This document shows positions 8,033 through 17,099 of a DNA stretch of 59,748 nt, piece by piece. Below the pieces are notes generated by a model that saw nothing but the letters and a program-made list of their open reading frames with translations, was not told the DNA's origin and did not search any database. Both the position numbers and the translations under genes were made by a program. This stretch comes from Cyanobacteria bacterium UBA2566 (GTDB taxonomy: Bacteria > Cyanobacteriota > Cyanobacteriia > Cyanobacteriales > Desertifilaceae). The DNA is taken from assembly GCA_002340255.1 (NCBI GenBank), contig DDLS01000004.1, positions 1 through 59,748 on the forward strand, read 5' to 3'. Each line of letters opens with the position of its first letter. Positions within the stretch are counted from its first letter, which is position 1.

Positions 8033-9325
8033 ATGGCAGATGTAATCGTTAAATCATCTCTGCTCCGAGGTTTGGTGTTGAGTGTCGTGAGTGGCATTCT
8101 GATTAAGGAAAGTTTCGTAATCTACCAAAATTCTCAAAATCATCGTTCTCTCCCTCCTCCTATTTCTGTAAGCCTGAATTCTGAGGAGGATTATAGCCCT
8201 CCTCCTATTCCAGAAAATTCCCTGCCTGAACTTACCGAACCATCCCCCGTATTGACGTTACCCAGTCCCCCAGATCGCTGGTCAATTCAATTACCTCCTG
8301 AGTCCGAACTAATTGCCAATTATGAACAATTGTGGGTTGGCTCACTCCCCCCAACGATTACAGATCGGACCGAGATCGATCGTCGTGTAGATTCGTCTCA
8401 AGTTGAACATCGCACGATTTCGGCAACCCCTTTAATCTCGGCAAAGAATCCCCATCAACGGGTCGGGGATGGACAAGCAGGGGGGAATAAAGACTATCAT
8501 AAAGAGTATCTAAGGGCGATCGCTGCTCCGCTCCCTATCGCTCAAGCATCGGAAAGCCCTCCTACGTCTGGTTCCCTCAGTCCCGATACCACTCCAGCAA
8601 ACCCGGAACCCTTCCAACCTTCAGCTCTTCCCCTCTCCCGTCCGACTCAAACCCCAGTTGCTGCTTCTCCAACCACTACAGTCATGATTCCCTCAGCCTA
8701 TGGTCAACAGTGGGCAACAGTGGGAGTGGCGTTAGGCGTACAATCCCGTACCCGCTATACGGATGAGGCAGATGCGGGATTAGGTATTGGGATTGGATTA
8801 GGCAATCCCCAAACTGGAGTCGGAGTGGATGTAGGGGTGAGTATTGTTGATTTAGTGGGAGATACCGCCCAAGATGGAGCTGTGAGCCTGAAACTCCATC
8901 GCCAACTCCCCCAAAATTGGGCGATCGCTGTTGGAGTCCATAATGCTATTCAATGGGGCGATACAGATGGCGGTTCGAGCGTCTATGGAGTGGTTAGCAA
9001 ACGGTTCGATCTGCGCGAAAATGTCTCTGCTCCCTTTAGTCGTGTGTATGTCTCTGCTGGAGTGGGTGGAGGGCAATTTCGTTCAGAAGACAATATTATG
9101 GAACAACACGATGAGATAGCTGTATTTGGGGGGGTTGCCGCCAGGATTGCACCTTCGGCAAATGCGATCGTTGAATGGACTGGTCAAGACCTAACCCTTG
9201 GCGCATCCATCACTCCCATCTCCACACTTCCCCTCGTCATCACCCCCGCTGTGACCGATATTACCGGCAGTGCTGGCGATGGCGGCCGTTTCATCTTAGG
9301 AATTGGCTATGTTTTCTCGTTTTAA
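8033..9325 (+). CDS. Hypothetical surface protein: Pro-rich linker plus C-terminal barrel-like domain
   Basis: I do not recognise a named family. The 430-residue protein starts with an uncleaved or weak signal-like helix (LLRGLVLSVVSGILI). It continues with about 190 residues rich in Pro/Ser/Thr, and ends in a domain (about 225-430) with alternating Gly-rich strands (GVALGVQSRTRY, GLGIGIGLGN, VGVDVGVSI, RVYVSAGVGGGQF). The last residues, GIGYVFSF, have the terminal aromatic typical of outer-membrane barrels. It probably sits in the outer membrane or periplasm. It lies 44 bp upstream of a secreted CHAT protease gene on the same strand, which suggests a functional pair. Confidence 0.6.
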   Translation: MADVIVKSSLLRGLVLSVVSGILIKESFVIYQNSQNHRSLPPPISVSLNSEEDYSPPPIPENSLPELTEPSPVLTLPSPPDRWSIQLPPESELIANYEQLWVGSLPPTITDRTEIDRRVDSSQVEHRTISATPLISAKNPHQRVGDGQAGGNKDYHKEYLRAIAAPLPIAQASESPPTSGSLSPDTTPANPEPFQPSALPLSRPTQTPVAASPTTTVMIPSAYGQQWATVGVALGVQSRTRYTDEADAGLGIGIGLGNPQTGVGVDVGVSIVDLVGDTAQDGAVSLKLHRQLPQNWAIAVGVHNAIQWGDTDGGSSVYGVVSKRFDLRENVSAPFSRVYVSAGVGGGQFRSEDNIMEQHDEIAVFGGVAARIAPSANAIVEWTGQDLTLGASITPISTLPLVITPAVTDITGSAGDGGRFILGIGYVFSF

Positions 9326-9369
9326 ATCTTAAAAATCATCACTTTTACCTGCATAAAGCCCTAGAAGCT

Positions 9370-10893
9370 ATGAAAATTCATCATTTTTGGGTCGGGTTAA
9401 TCTGCATTTTTCTTATCCTTCTCACCCATCCATCCCTACAAACCGCCTACTCCCAAACCGGCAATCAATCCGATGTTACTGGCCCTAATCTTCAAGAACT
9501 TTTATCCTTTCCTCCTTCAGAATCCGATAACTCTTCTGGCAGTAATGATAATACCTCATTCAACGATGTAGAAATCGCTCGAGAAGCTTTTGAAAGCCAG
9601 TTTCTTCAATCCGACTTTGAACAAGCCCTTCAACTGTTTGAAGAATTTCAAGCCGTCGAATATGCAAAATATTTCGATCTCAAACTCTATGGCCGAACTG
9701 CAACCCTGTGTGAAATTGCACAAGTCCTCGATCGGTTAGCCCAAAGCACCCAACAGCGATCGGCCATCATTTATATTGTTTCCCTACAAAACGAATTGAA
9801 TATACTCGCCATTTTTCCTAAAAATGATGCTTGTTCCTCTCCCCAGTTATTAAACAAACAAAATGCAGAATTATCTCCATTTGCCCAAATCAAAATACAA
9901 GAAATTCCCCGCTCCTCTCTAGAAGAAACCATCAATCAATTCCGCCAAGAAATCACCAATCCTCGAAAAGTCAGAACCACCAGCTATGAACCCTATGCCA
10001 GTCAACTCTACCAAGGGTTGATTCAACCGCTAGAAGTCTCCTTATCCGATCAAAAAATAGATACTTTAATCTTTTGTTTAGACAAAAAAATTCGCTCTCT
10101 TCCCATTGCTGCACTCTACCATAACCAACATTTTCTGATCGAAGACTATCAGATTGGTTTAATTCCCAGCTTTAGTCTCATCGATCCAGCCTATCGTTCC
10201 GTTCAATCAGCTACGTTATTAGGATTTGGTGTATCGGATGGAGGACGAAATCAGGAATTACCCCCCTTGCCTGCGGTTCCTTTGGAACTTTCTTGGCTGC
10301 AAAAAATTTGGCAAAGTCAAACTTTTTTAGACCGACAAGCCACCGTCGAAAATTTACAGGAATATAGCAAAACTCCAAATACTCGGATGATGCATATTGC
10401 CACTCATGCCGAATTTAGACCCGGAGATATCAGTAACTCTTTCATTCAATTATGGGATCGCAATGTGGGCTTAGATCAACTACGTGAATTATCTCAAGAT
10501 TCTCAATGGAATCAAAATCCTCGAGTCGAACTTTTAACCCTCAGTGCTTGTCGCACAGCCCTAGGAAGTGAAGAGGCAGAATTAGGGTTTTCTGGATTAG
10601 CTTTACAAGCGGGAGTTAAAACGTCTCTTGGCAGTTTATGGTATACTTCCGATGAAGGTTCACTGGCATTAATGGCAGAATTTTATCATCAACTTCAGGA
10701 TTCAACTGTCAAAATTACTGCCTTAAGACAAACCCAATTAAATATGATTAATGGTTCGATTAATATCCGTGAGAGTCGTCTTCATCTATCTTCAGATTTA
10801 ACGATTGATATACAAGATCAATTTTCTAGCTCCCAAACCTTTAACCATCCCTACTATTGGTCAGCGTATACCTTGATCGGCAACTGGAATTAA
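9370..10893 (+). CDS. CHAT domain (caspase-like) protein with signal peptide
   Basis: CHAT domains are caspase/separase-like cysteine proteases. From ATG 9370 the protein has 507 residues: a signal peptide (HFWVGLICIFLILLTHPSLQTAYS), an Asn/Ser-rich linker, an extended helical middle, and a C-terminal CHAT domain. That domain has KKIRSLPIAALYHN, the catalytic His in MHIATHAEF, the catalytic Cys in LLTLSACRTALG, and the closing LGFSGLALQAGVKTSLGSLW. The frame opens at 9175, but that would overlap the previous gene and hide the signal peptide, so I chose 9370. Export plus an upstream barrel-like gene resembles secreted CHAT proteins linked to outer-membrane partners (inference). Confidence 0.82.
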   Translation: MKIHHFWVGLICIFLILLTHPSLQTAYSQTGNQSDVTGPNLQELLSFPPSESDNSSGSNDNTSFNDVEIAREAFESQFLQSDFEQALQLFEEFQAVEYAKYFDLKLYGRTATLCEIAQVLDRLAQSTQQRSAIIYIVSLQNELNILAIFPKNDACSSPQLLNKQNAELSPFAQIKIQEIPRSSLEETINQFRQEITNPRKVRTTSYEPYASQLYQGLIQPLEVSLSDQKIDTLIFCLDKKIRSLPIAALYHNQHFLIEDYQIGLIPSFSLIDPAYRSVQSATLLGFGVSDGGRNQELPPLPAVPLELSWLQKIWQSQTFLDRQATVENLQEYSKTPNTRMMHIATHAEFRPGDISNSFIQLWDRNVGLDQLRELSQDSQWNQNPRVELLTLSACRTALGSEEAELGFSGLALQAGVKTSLGSLWYTSDEGSLALMAEFYHQLQDSTVKITALRQTQLNMINGSINIRESRLHLSSDLTIDIQDQFSSSQTFNHPYYWSAYTLIGNWN

Positions 10894-10902
10894 TCGCGAT
10901 CG

Positions 10903-11742
10903 CTACTCATGGGTGGAACCATCGGGCATGATTGCACTGGTCATATCCGTATTACGCAAATTCGCTTGATTGAGTTTAGCATCAATCATCATGGCTTGAG
11001 CTAGGTTAGCTTCTCCCAAATTTGCCCAATTTAAGTTAGTCCGAAACAAATTCGCCACTCGCATATCTGCTTGTCGCAACGTTGCCCAACTTAAGTTTGC
11101 CTGACGAAGATTGGCTTGATATAAAATTGCCAACCTTAAGTTCGCCCCACTAACATTAGCAAAACTCAAATCCGCCTTGGTTAGATTCGCTTCCTCTAAA
11201 TTCGCCCCACTGAGCATCGCATTGGTGAGATTAACTTCTTCCAAATGAGCTTTAGTCAGTAAGGTATAAGTGAGATTTGTCCCTTCTAAATTGGCCTTAG
11301 TTAAAATGGCTTCATCTAACTTGGATCGAGTCAAGGTGGCCTTACTTAAATTAGCATCATAAAGACGAATTTCTGTCAAAATCGATTCACTAAGATTGGC
11401 TTGGGTTAAATTGGCTCCTGTTAAATCGGCTTCATGTAGATCAGCCCCTCGCATCCCTGCCCCACTCAAATTTGCTCCCATTAAATTAGCCCCTTGAAGA
11501 TTGGCACTAATCAAATTAGCCTCTTGTAAATCAATCCCGCTCAAATTTGCGCCTCGTAAGTCTGATTCTCTGAGATTAACCCCCTTGAGTTTGGCTTTAC
11601 TCAAATTGACTTGTGTTAATTGCGACTCTCGTAGATTGGCTTCGTTAAGAGCAATACCAACTAAAAGCTGGCGACTCAGATCCACTTGGCGAAAATCTCG
11701 TTGTCCTTCGGTGTATAATTGCTTGAGTTCGTCTAGATCCAT
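10903..11742 (-). CDS. Pentapeptide-repeat protein, 279 residues
   Basis: Almost the whole protein after residue 25 is built of A(D/N)LXX pentapeptides (for example LRGANLSGIDLQEANLISANLQGANL), which fold as a right-handed quadrilateral beta helix. The N-terminal cap, LKQLYTEGQRDFRQVDLS, and the C-terminal MPDGSTHE are close to those of the 330-residue protein at 16055-17047, so the two are paralogs. The biochemical role of such proteins in cyanobacteria is mostly unknown; a few relatives mimic DNA or act in thylakoid or carbon metabolism. It converges with the CHAT gene, leaving a 9-bp gap. Confidence 0.88.
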   Translation of the reverse strand: MDLDELKQLYTEGQRDFRQVDLSRQLLVGIALNEANLRESQLTQVNLSKAKLKGVNLRESDLRGANLSGIDLQEANLISANLQGANLMGANLSGAGMRGADLHEADLTGANLTQANLSESILTEIRLYDANLSKATLTRSKLDEAILTKANLEGTNLTYTLLTKAHLEEVNLTNAMLSGANLEEANLTKADLSFANVSGANLRLAILYQANLRQANLSWATLRQADMRVANLFRTNLNWANLGEANLAQAMMIDAKLNQANLRNTDMTSAIMPDGSTHE

Positions 11743-12074
11743 GGGTTAGCGTTAGGCTTAAGTTGTTGGAGAAAGGGAAAAAGTTAAAAGAAGCCTATGG
11801 AAAATTTTAGAGTATCATACTGGCTCTAACCAAAGAACCGGTTTAACTCATAAGGTATATTCAAAGGGTCATCTCTTTTGAGACAATAGGAAGGAAGAGT
11901 ATACAGCAGTTTCTTTGGGTATGCGGTATATCTCAATCTTCCCAAATCTCCCTCTTGAAAAGGGAAGCCTTTTACTGCCCTTCTTTTTTAAGGGGCGTTG
12001 GGAGGGATTAAAGCATACCTTAAAAGATTGCCAAATGCTGTAAATCTATTTCGTTGTAAGCAAAGGATATCAGG
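11743..12074. other. Intergenic region before ilvD, no gene seen
   Basis: These 332 bases separate the divergent pentapeptide gene and ilvD, so promoters for both should lie here. I see no convincing RNA gene or protein. Around 11941-11999 there are complementary-looking CTTTT/AAAAG runs (AAAGGGAAGCCTTTT, CCTTCTTTTTTAAGGGG) that could form a weak hairpin. The reading frame at 11998-12237 has no protein character. Confidence 0.4.
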
Positions 12075-13754
12075 ATGGCTGATAATTTTAGAAGTCAAGT
12101 GGTTACTCAAGGTGTGCAAAGAGCGCCTAACCGAGCGATGTTGCGAGCAGTGGGGTTTAGTGATGAGGATTTCACGAAACCGATTGTCGGTATTGCCAAT
12201 GGCTATAGTACGATTACGCCCTGTAATGTGGGTTTGAATGATTTGGCTGTGCGCGGGGAAAGCGCTCTCAAGGACGCGGGGGCCATGCCCCAATTGTTTG
12301 GTACGATTACGGTCAGTGATGGGATTGCGATGGGGACGGAGGGAATGAAGTATTCCTTGGTCTCTCGGGATGTGATTGCTGATGCGATCGAAACAGCCTG
12401 TAATGGTCAGAGTATGGATGGGGTTCTGGCGATTGGGGGTTGCGATAAGAATATGCCTGGGGCGATGATTGCGATCGCTCGGATGAATATTCCAGCCGTG
12501 TTTGTCTATGGAGGAACGATTAAGCCCGGTCGGTATAAGGACTGCGATCTAACAGTAGTGAGTGCCTTTGAGGCGGTGGGGCAACATAGTGCGGGTAAGA
12601 TTGATGATACGGAATTAAAGGGTATTGAGGACAATGCTTGCCCAGGCTCGGGATCGTGTGGGGGAATGTTTACGGCGAATACGATGTCCTCGGCCTTTGA
12701 AGCCATGGGCATGAGTTTACCCTATTCTTCGACGATGGCGGCTGAAGATGAGGAAAAAGCCGATAGTACGGCGGAGTCGGCTAAGGTGTTGGTGGATGCC
12801 ATTCGTAAGCGCATCTTACCTCGCCAAATTTTAACCCGGAAGGCGTTTGAGAATGCGATCGCCGTGGTCATGGCTGTGGGAGGATCGACGAATGCGGTCT
12901 TGCATTTATTGGCGATCGCCCATGCAGCCGGTGTAGAGTTAACTCTGGATGACTTTGAAACGATCCGCGCCAAAGTCCCCGTGATCTGCGACTTAAAACC
13001 CTCGGGTCGGTACGTTACCGTCAATCTCCATCAAGCCGGTGGTATTCCTCAAGTGATGAAGATTCTACTCGACAATGGCGTACTTCATGGGGATTGCCTC
13101 ACCGTCAGCGGTCAAACTATCGCCGAAATTCTTGCCGATGTCCCTTCAACCCCCAGGGAAGACCAAGATGTAATCCGTCCCTGGAATAACCCTATGTATA
13201 CCACTGGTCATTTAGTCGTTTTGCGGGGCAATTTAGCCACTGAGGGCGGCGTGGCCAAGATTTCTGGCGTAAAAAACCCCAAAATCACGGGGCCAGCACG
13301 GGTGTTTGAATCTGAGGAAGACTGTTTAGCTGCCATCCTCGCCGGTAAAATTAAGCCTTCTGATGTGATTGTGGTGCGCTATGAAGGCCCCAAAGGTGGC
13401 CCCGGAATGCGGGAAATGTTAGCTCCCACCTCAGCGATTATCGGTGCAGGATTGGGCGATTCTGTGGGTTTAATTACGGATGGTCGCTTTTCTGGTGGAA
13501 CCTATGGCATGGTCGTCGGTCATGTGGCTCCCGAAGCAGCCGTCGGTGGCGCGATCGCCTTAGTTCAAGAAGGCGATACTATCATTATTGACGCACCAGA
13601 GCGCCGTTTAGAACTCCAGGTTTCCGATGAAGAGTTAGCCCAACGTCGCGCCCAATGGAAACCCAAGGAACCGGCTTATACCAGAGGTGTGTTAGCCAAG
13701 TATGCCAAGTTAGTGGCCTCGAGTAGCAGAGGTGCAGTTACCGACGATTTGTAA
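12075..13754 (+). CDS. ilvD: Dihydroxy-acid dehydratase
   Basis: IlvD dehydrates dihydroxy acids to 2-keto acids in valine, isoleucine and leucine synthesis. The 559-residue protein has the normal family length. Cluster-binding cysteines are visible at about residues 50 (TPCNVG), 123 (GGCDKNMPG) and 195 (GSGSCGGMF), the 2Fe-2S arrangement of plant/cyanobacterial-type enzymes. The C-terminal half shows GPKGGPGMREML and the DGRFSGGTYG active-site loop. It is a single gene, followed by a 12-bp perfect palindrome at 13777-13802. Confidence 0.96.
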   Translation: MADNFRSQVVTQGVQRAPNRAMLRAVGFSDEDFTKPIVGIANGYSTITPCNVGLNDLAVRGESALKDAGAMPQLFGTITVSDGIAMGTEGMKYSLVSRDVIADAIETACNGQSMDGVLAIGGCDKNMPGAMIAIARMNIPAVFVYGGTIKPGRYKDCDLTVVSAFEAVGQHSAGKIDDTELKGIEDNACPGSGSCGGMFTANTMSSAFEAMGMSLPYSSTMAAEDEEKADSTAESAKVLVDAIRKRILPRQILTRKAFENAIAVVMAVGGSTNAVLHLLAIAHAAGVELTLDDFETIRAKVPVICDLKPSGRYVTVNLHQAGGIPQVMKILLDNGVLHGDCLTVSGQTIAEILADVPSTPREDQDVIRPWNNPMYTTGHLVVLRGNLATEGGVAKISGVKNPKITGPARVFESEEDCLAAILAGKIKPSDVIVVRYEGPKGGPGMREMLAPTSAIIGAGLGDSVGLITDGRFSGGTYGMVVGHVAPEAAVGGAIALVQEGDTIIIDAPERRLELQVSDEELAQRRAQWKPKEPAYTRGVLAKYAKLVASSSRGAVTDDL

Positions 13755-13776
13755 CTCTATCGGTTCTGATTTCACG

Positions 13777-13802
13777 GTAGGGTGGGTAAATACCCACCCT
13801 AC
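13777..13802. repeat. Perfect palindrome after ilvD
   Basis: GTAGGGTGGGTA and TACCCACCCTAC form 12-bp perfect arms around AA, starting 23 bases after the ilvD stop. This GTAGGGTGGG type of palindrome is a common intergenic repeat in cyanobacteria. It could also end the ilvD transcript, but no T-tract follows. Confidence 0.6.
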
Positions 13803-13932
13803 GTGCTACAATTGCATTAAGGCAAGCGCTCCAGAGCCATGTACTTTGACTTCCGAATCGCTAGATTTAATTGACCCTGCAAGGTGGGTAACGCGGCTAA
13901 AAATAGGGAGATGGGAGAATGGGGCGATCGCC

Positions 13933-14268
13933 TTAAATAAACTCAATATGCCTATACATAGATTCTAGAGTTTGGAATTGTGAGATTTGTACAAGAGACA
14001 AGATCATTTCTCCTATTGAGCGTTTTCCTTGCTGACAATAAACAATTCCAGCATGTTCTACACCTCGACGATGAAGCCGAAGAAAATCGGCATCATGAGT
14101 AAAGACGACACGAGACTGTACTAAAGCAAAAGCAACTTGCTCTTCATCAGAAGCGCCCAAAAGCCCAACTTGAGCCGTTACGGTTACATCAAGTCCACGT
14201 CGTCTCAATCCCTCAGCGATCGCGCCATCTACGTTTTCATCCAAATGAAACTTAATTGATTCTTCCAT
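13933..14268 (-). CDS. DUF5615 PIN-like toxin
   Basis: This 111-residue PIN-like protein of the DUF5615 type begins with the family pattern IKFHLDENV...AIAEGLRRRGLDV (the Asp of the LDENV motif is an active-site candidate). It continues with FALVQSRVVFTHDADFLRLH, whose HDADF is the second acidic cluster. Proteins of this group are predicted RNases paired with DUF433 antitoxins. The gene starts 3 nt after the stop of the DUF433 gene, so the two are translationally linked. Toxicity is inferred from the family. Confidence 0.85.
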   Translation of the reverse strand: MEESIKFHLDENVDGAIAEGLRRRGLDVTVTAQVGLLGASDEEQVAFALVQSRVVFTHDADFLRLHRRGVEHAGIVYCQQGKRSIGEMILSLVQISQFQTLESMYRHIEFI

Positions 14269-14271
14269 ATC

Positions 14272-14574
14272 TTATATCAAGCGGGGATTGGGCATCTTGG
14301 AAGGAATCTCGGCTTGCATCTGCTTAACCAACTCTTCATCCTCACGAATATGTTGCTTAATTTCTGAGAAATGGTCATGATAATAAGCCAAGGCAGCGTA
14401 AATATCAGACAAAGTAAGCGTTGGATAGCGTGAAGTAATTTCATCTGGAGACATTCCCATATATTCATGCCAAATGACAATATCTTGAACTCGAATCCGA
14501 CGGCCCAGAATACGAGGTCTACCCCCACATATTCCAGGGGTGATTTCAATATGTTCGGAAATAACAGCAGTCAT
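14272..14574 (-). CDS. DUF433 antitoxin
   Basis: This 100-residue DUF433 protein, a short winged-helix family, reads HIEITPGICGGRPRILGRRIRVQDIVIWHEYMGMSPDEI and then YPTLTLSDIYAALAYYHDH, a near-perfect match to the family layout. DUF433 proteins act as DNA-binding antitoxins for PIN-like DUF5615 toxins, and this one lies directly upstream of such a toxin. It probably represses its own promoter, as usual for such pairs (family inference). Confidence 0.88.
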   Translation of the reverse strand: MTAVISEHIEITPGICGGRPRILGRRIRVQDIVIWHEYMGMSPDEITSRYPTLTLSDIYAALAYYHDHFSEIKQHIREDEELVKQMQAEIPSKMPNPRLI

Positions 14575-14625
14575 AGGAGGTTCGATCGTATCTAATTGGC
14601 ATCTATTTTAACCTTGAAGCCTTGA

Positions 14626-15945
14626 TTATTCCAAAACTAAATTGGTTAACATGGTATTCATTTTATTCACCGATTCAATATACTCATTGTGGGCAACGGA
14701 TTCGGCCATAATCCCTGCGCCCGCATTGAGATAAATCCATTCTCCATATTGATAGGCTGACCGAATGGGAATGGCTAAATCCGCCTCTTCTTGAGAGTTA
14801 ATCCAGCCGATCGCTCCTGCATAAATGCCCCGTGGTTCTGTCTCTAAGCGATCGATCCAGGCGATCGCCACCTCCTTATCAATTCCTGAAACTGTCACCC
14901 CCGGAAACAATACCTTCAGGGCATCCCAGAGGGATTGATTGGCACACAATTGACCTTGAACTTGGGAGGATAAATGCTGTACCCATCGGTATTGCTTCAC
15001 CTGCATAAAATCAACCACTTGCACCGTTCCTGGCGTACAGATCTTCTGCATTTCATCCTGGACTAACCAAATCGAAAGGGCATGTTCTTTCACCTCTTTC
15101 GCATCCGCAAATAACTCGCGTTTGAGCCGTTCGTCCGCTTCTGGAGTCTCTCCCCTCGGACGAGTTCCTGCGACGGGATTGGTCATTAAGTTTTGTCCTT
15201 TTAAGGGATTGTGGGATAATTGCATTAAAATTTCTGGACTAAACCCCACCGTCCTTACGCCAGGAAGTTGCAAACCATAGGAACGAAGCGCCTGATTCTG
15301 TTGATTTCCCAGGATATAGGTTCCTAAAATATCTAAATTGCCCTTCAGTTTCACAGAGCGAGAGAGAATTGCCTTATGTAACTCTCCCTGATGAATTGCT
15401 CCTTGCAAAGCCTCTACCTGAGTTTGATAATGATCTCGATCTGTAAATACCCATTCAGGTGTTGTCCAATGCTGAGGTCTTAAAGCTCCTGACTCCCGCA
15501 ATAGACTACAGAGGAGTTCTGGAGAGTCCAAAGTACGCAACAGAATCTGATGGGGCCGAATAATCACTTCTGTCGCAGGCACAAAAAAATACAGCAGGGG
15601 TCCCGCGATCGCCTTATGATAAGGATAATAATATCGGACTAAATCAAAACTAATATAACCGTAGGCTGTCCATTGTTCTAGAGGAATCGACCCTAATGCC
15701 TTTTCTACCTGCTTAAACGGATCGTCAACCGGAAAATAGCGATCTCCAATCAGCCCTTGAAGTGTGACTTGCTGGAGATCTACAGAAACGGCGATCGCCC
15801 GATTACCCGCAAAACGGATCTCTTGCTCACTCTGATACACACCGTATTCAGAAAAGAGCCTAGACTCAATTAACGTCTGTAATACACCTAATGGTTCCCT
15901 CTGACCAGGGAGTAACACTTCATTGTAAATCCAGGTTCTGCCCAT
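14626..15945 (-). CDS. menF: Chorismate-utilising enzyme: isochorismate synthase (MenF), salicylate-synthase-like
   Basis: This enzyme of the anthranilate/isochorismate synthase fold has 439 residues from ATG 15945. The C-terminal chorismate-binding domain shows LHKAILSRSVKL (catalytic Lys), PVAGTRPRGETPEAD, KEVKEHALSIWLVQDE, VDFMQVKQYRWVQHLSS, LFPGVTVSGIDK and YAGAIGW. In cyanobacteria this gene is expected to make isochorismate for phylloquinone. The VQHLSS and FPGVTVSGIDK segments also resemble salicylate synthases (MbtI/Irp9), so the exact product is not settled. The frame opens 22 codons earlier (16011), but that stretch reads like translated intergenic filler. Confidence 0.82.
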   Translation of the reverse strand: MGRTWIYNEVLLPGQREPLGVLQTLIESRLFSEYGVYQSEQEIRFAGNRAIAVSVDLQQVTLQGLIGDRYFPVDDPFKQVEKALGSIPLEQWTAYGYISFDLVRYYYPYHKAIAGPLLYFFVPATEVIIRPHQILLRTLDSPELLCSLLRESGALRPQHWTTPEWVFTDRDHYQTQVEALQGAIHQGELHKAILSRSVKLKGNLDILGTYILGNQQNQALRSYGLQLPGVRTVGFSPEILMQLSHNPLKGQNLMTNPVAGTRPRGETPEADERLKRELFADAKEVKEHALSIWLVQDEMQKICTPGTVQVVDFMQVKQYRWVQHLSSQVQGQLCANQSLWDALKVLFPGVTVSGIDKEVAIAWIDRLETEPRGIYAGAIGWINSQEEADLAIPIRSAYQYGEWIYLNAGAGIMAESVAHNEYIESVNKMNTMLTNLVLE

Positions 15946-16054
15946 GTTTAGTAAAAGACAGCAAGGGGTAAGAGGGAACAGTGCCGCGATAAGCCTTTTC
16001 GATTGTCCCATCTATCGCCAACTCTGGTCAATTCAATTCAACCGGTTCTGGTGG

Positions 16055-17047
16055 TTAACGCTTAATTGAACCATCAGGCAATGTTGCTCCTTGCAACGTT
16101 GCCCCCATCAAATTGGCACTACTCAACTCCGCATTAAACAAATTGGCCCCAGCTAAACTTGCCCCACTCAAATCCGCTCGTCCCAAATAGGCATCAATAA
16201 ATTCTGCTTTCTTCAAAATCGCATTGCGGAACGTTACCCGACTCAAATCCGCCCGATTCAAACGCGCCATGGTTAAATCCGACTCATCCAGATTGACTCG
16301 ATTCATCTTTGCATCGGCTAACAGAGCGCCCTGCAAATTCACCCGCATTAAATCCGCATCAATCAAATTCACCCGTTCCATCTTCGCATCGGTTAAATTG
16401 GCATAGCGTAAATTGGACTGACTCAGCATAGCTTCTGTCAAAAAAGCGCCCTGCAAATTCGCTCCTTGCAAATTCGCCCCCGTTAAATCCGCCTCTCGCA
16501 ACGTTGCTTCACTTAAATTCGCTTCACTAAGATCGACTTTAGACAAATCCGCCCCCGACAAATTGACTCCTCGTAAATCCGCCCGATGCAAGGTCGTTCC
16601 CCGTAAAAAAGACATATAGGCGCGGCGCTCTTCCCGTAAATTCGCTCCCCTCAAACAAGCCCCCGTTAAATTAGCGCCACTTAAATCGGCCCCTCGTAAA
16701 TCGACTTCCACTAAATTAGCATCGACTAAATTTGCCAAGGTCAAATCTGTCATCCGCAGATCTGCCTTATGCAGGGTTGTCCCGTGTAAATCCGCATCAT
16801 GTAACTTCGCTGAAGTCATACTCGCTTGGGTTAAATTCGCACCTCCCAATTGAGTCCCCATTAAATTGGCCCGATTCAAGTTAGCTCGGTTAAGATAAGC
16901 AAACCTTAAATTGGCCCCTTGCAAATCGGCTTGATACAAGTCAATGCCAATCAAATCTGCTCCTCTCAAATTGACTCGATTGAGCTTTGCACCGGCAAAT
17001 TTTTGTTCTCCAGCTTCATAGCGTTGAATCAGTTCTTGAGCGTTCAT
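16055..17047 (-). CDS. Pentapeptide-repeat protein, 330 residues
   Basis: This right-handed beta-helix protein is made of A(D/N)LXX repeats from about residue 22 to 322. The N-terminal cap (AQELIQRYEAGEQKFAGAKLN) and the closing LPDGSIKR match the 279-residue paralog at 10.9-11.7 kb. One non-repeat insert, LREERRAYMSFLRG (about residues 140-153), breaks the coil and may form a loop. Its function is unknown. It lies upstream of menF on the same strand, but the 109-bp gap and unrelated roles argue against a meaningful operon. Confidence 0.88.
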   Translation of the reverse strand: MNAQELIQRYEAGEQKFAGAKLNRVNLRGADLIGIDLYQADLQGANLRFAYLNRANLNRANLMGTQLGGANLTQASMTSAKLHDADLHGTTLHKADLRMTDLTLANLVDANLVEVDLRGADLSGANLTGACLRGANLREERRAYMSFLRGTTLHRADLRGVNLSGADLSKVDLSEANLSEATLREADLTGANLQGANLQGAFLTEAMLSQSNLRYANLTDAKMERVNLIDADLMRVNLQGALLADAKMNRVNLDESDLTMARLNRADLSRVTFRNAILKKAEFIDAYLGRADLSGASLAGANLFNAELSSANLMGATLQGATLPDGSIKR

Positions 17048-17099
17048 ATTCCCTCTTCATCACTTTTGATAGATAGTTGTCCAATACAAAACAATCTTG

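Noticed and set aside
2034..13802. Possible CRISPR array from recurring GTAGGTTGGGTT-type palindromes
   Set aside because: The palindromes are single, far apart and without regular spacers. They are dispersed intergenic repeats, not an array. No CRISPR array or cas gene is seen in the window.
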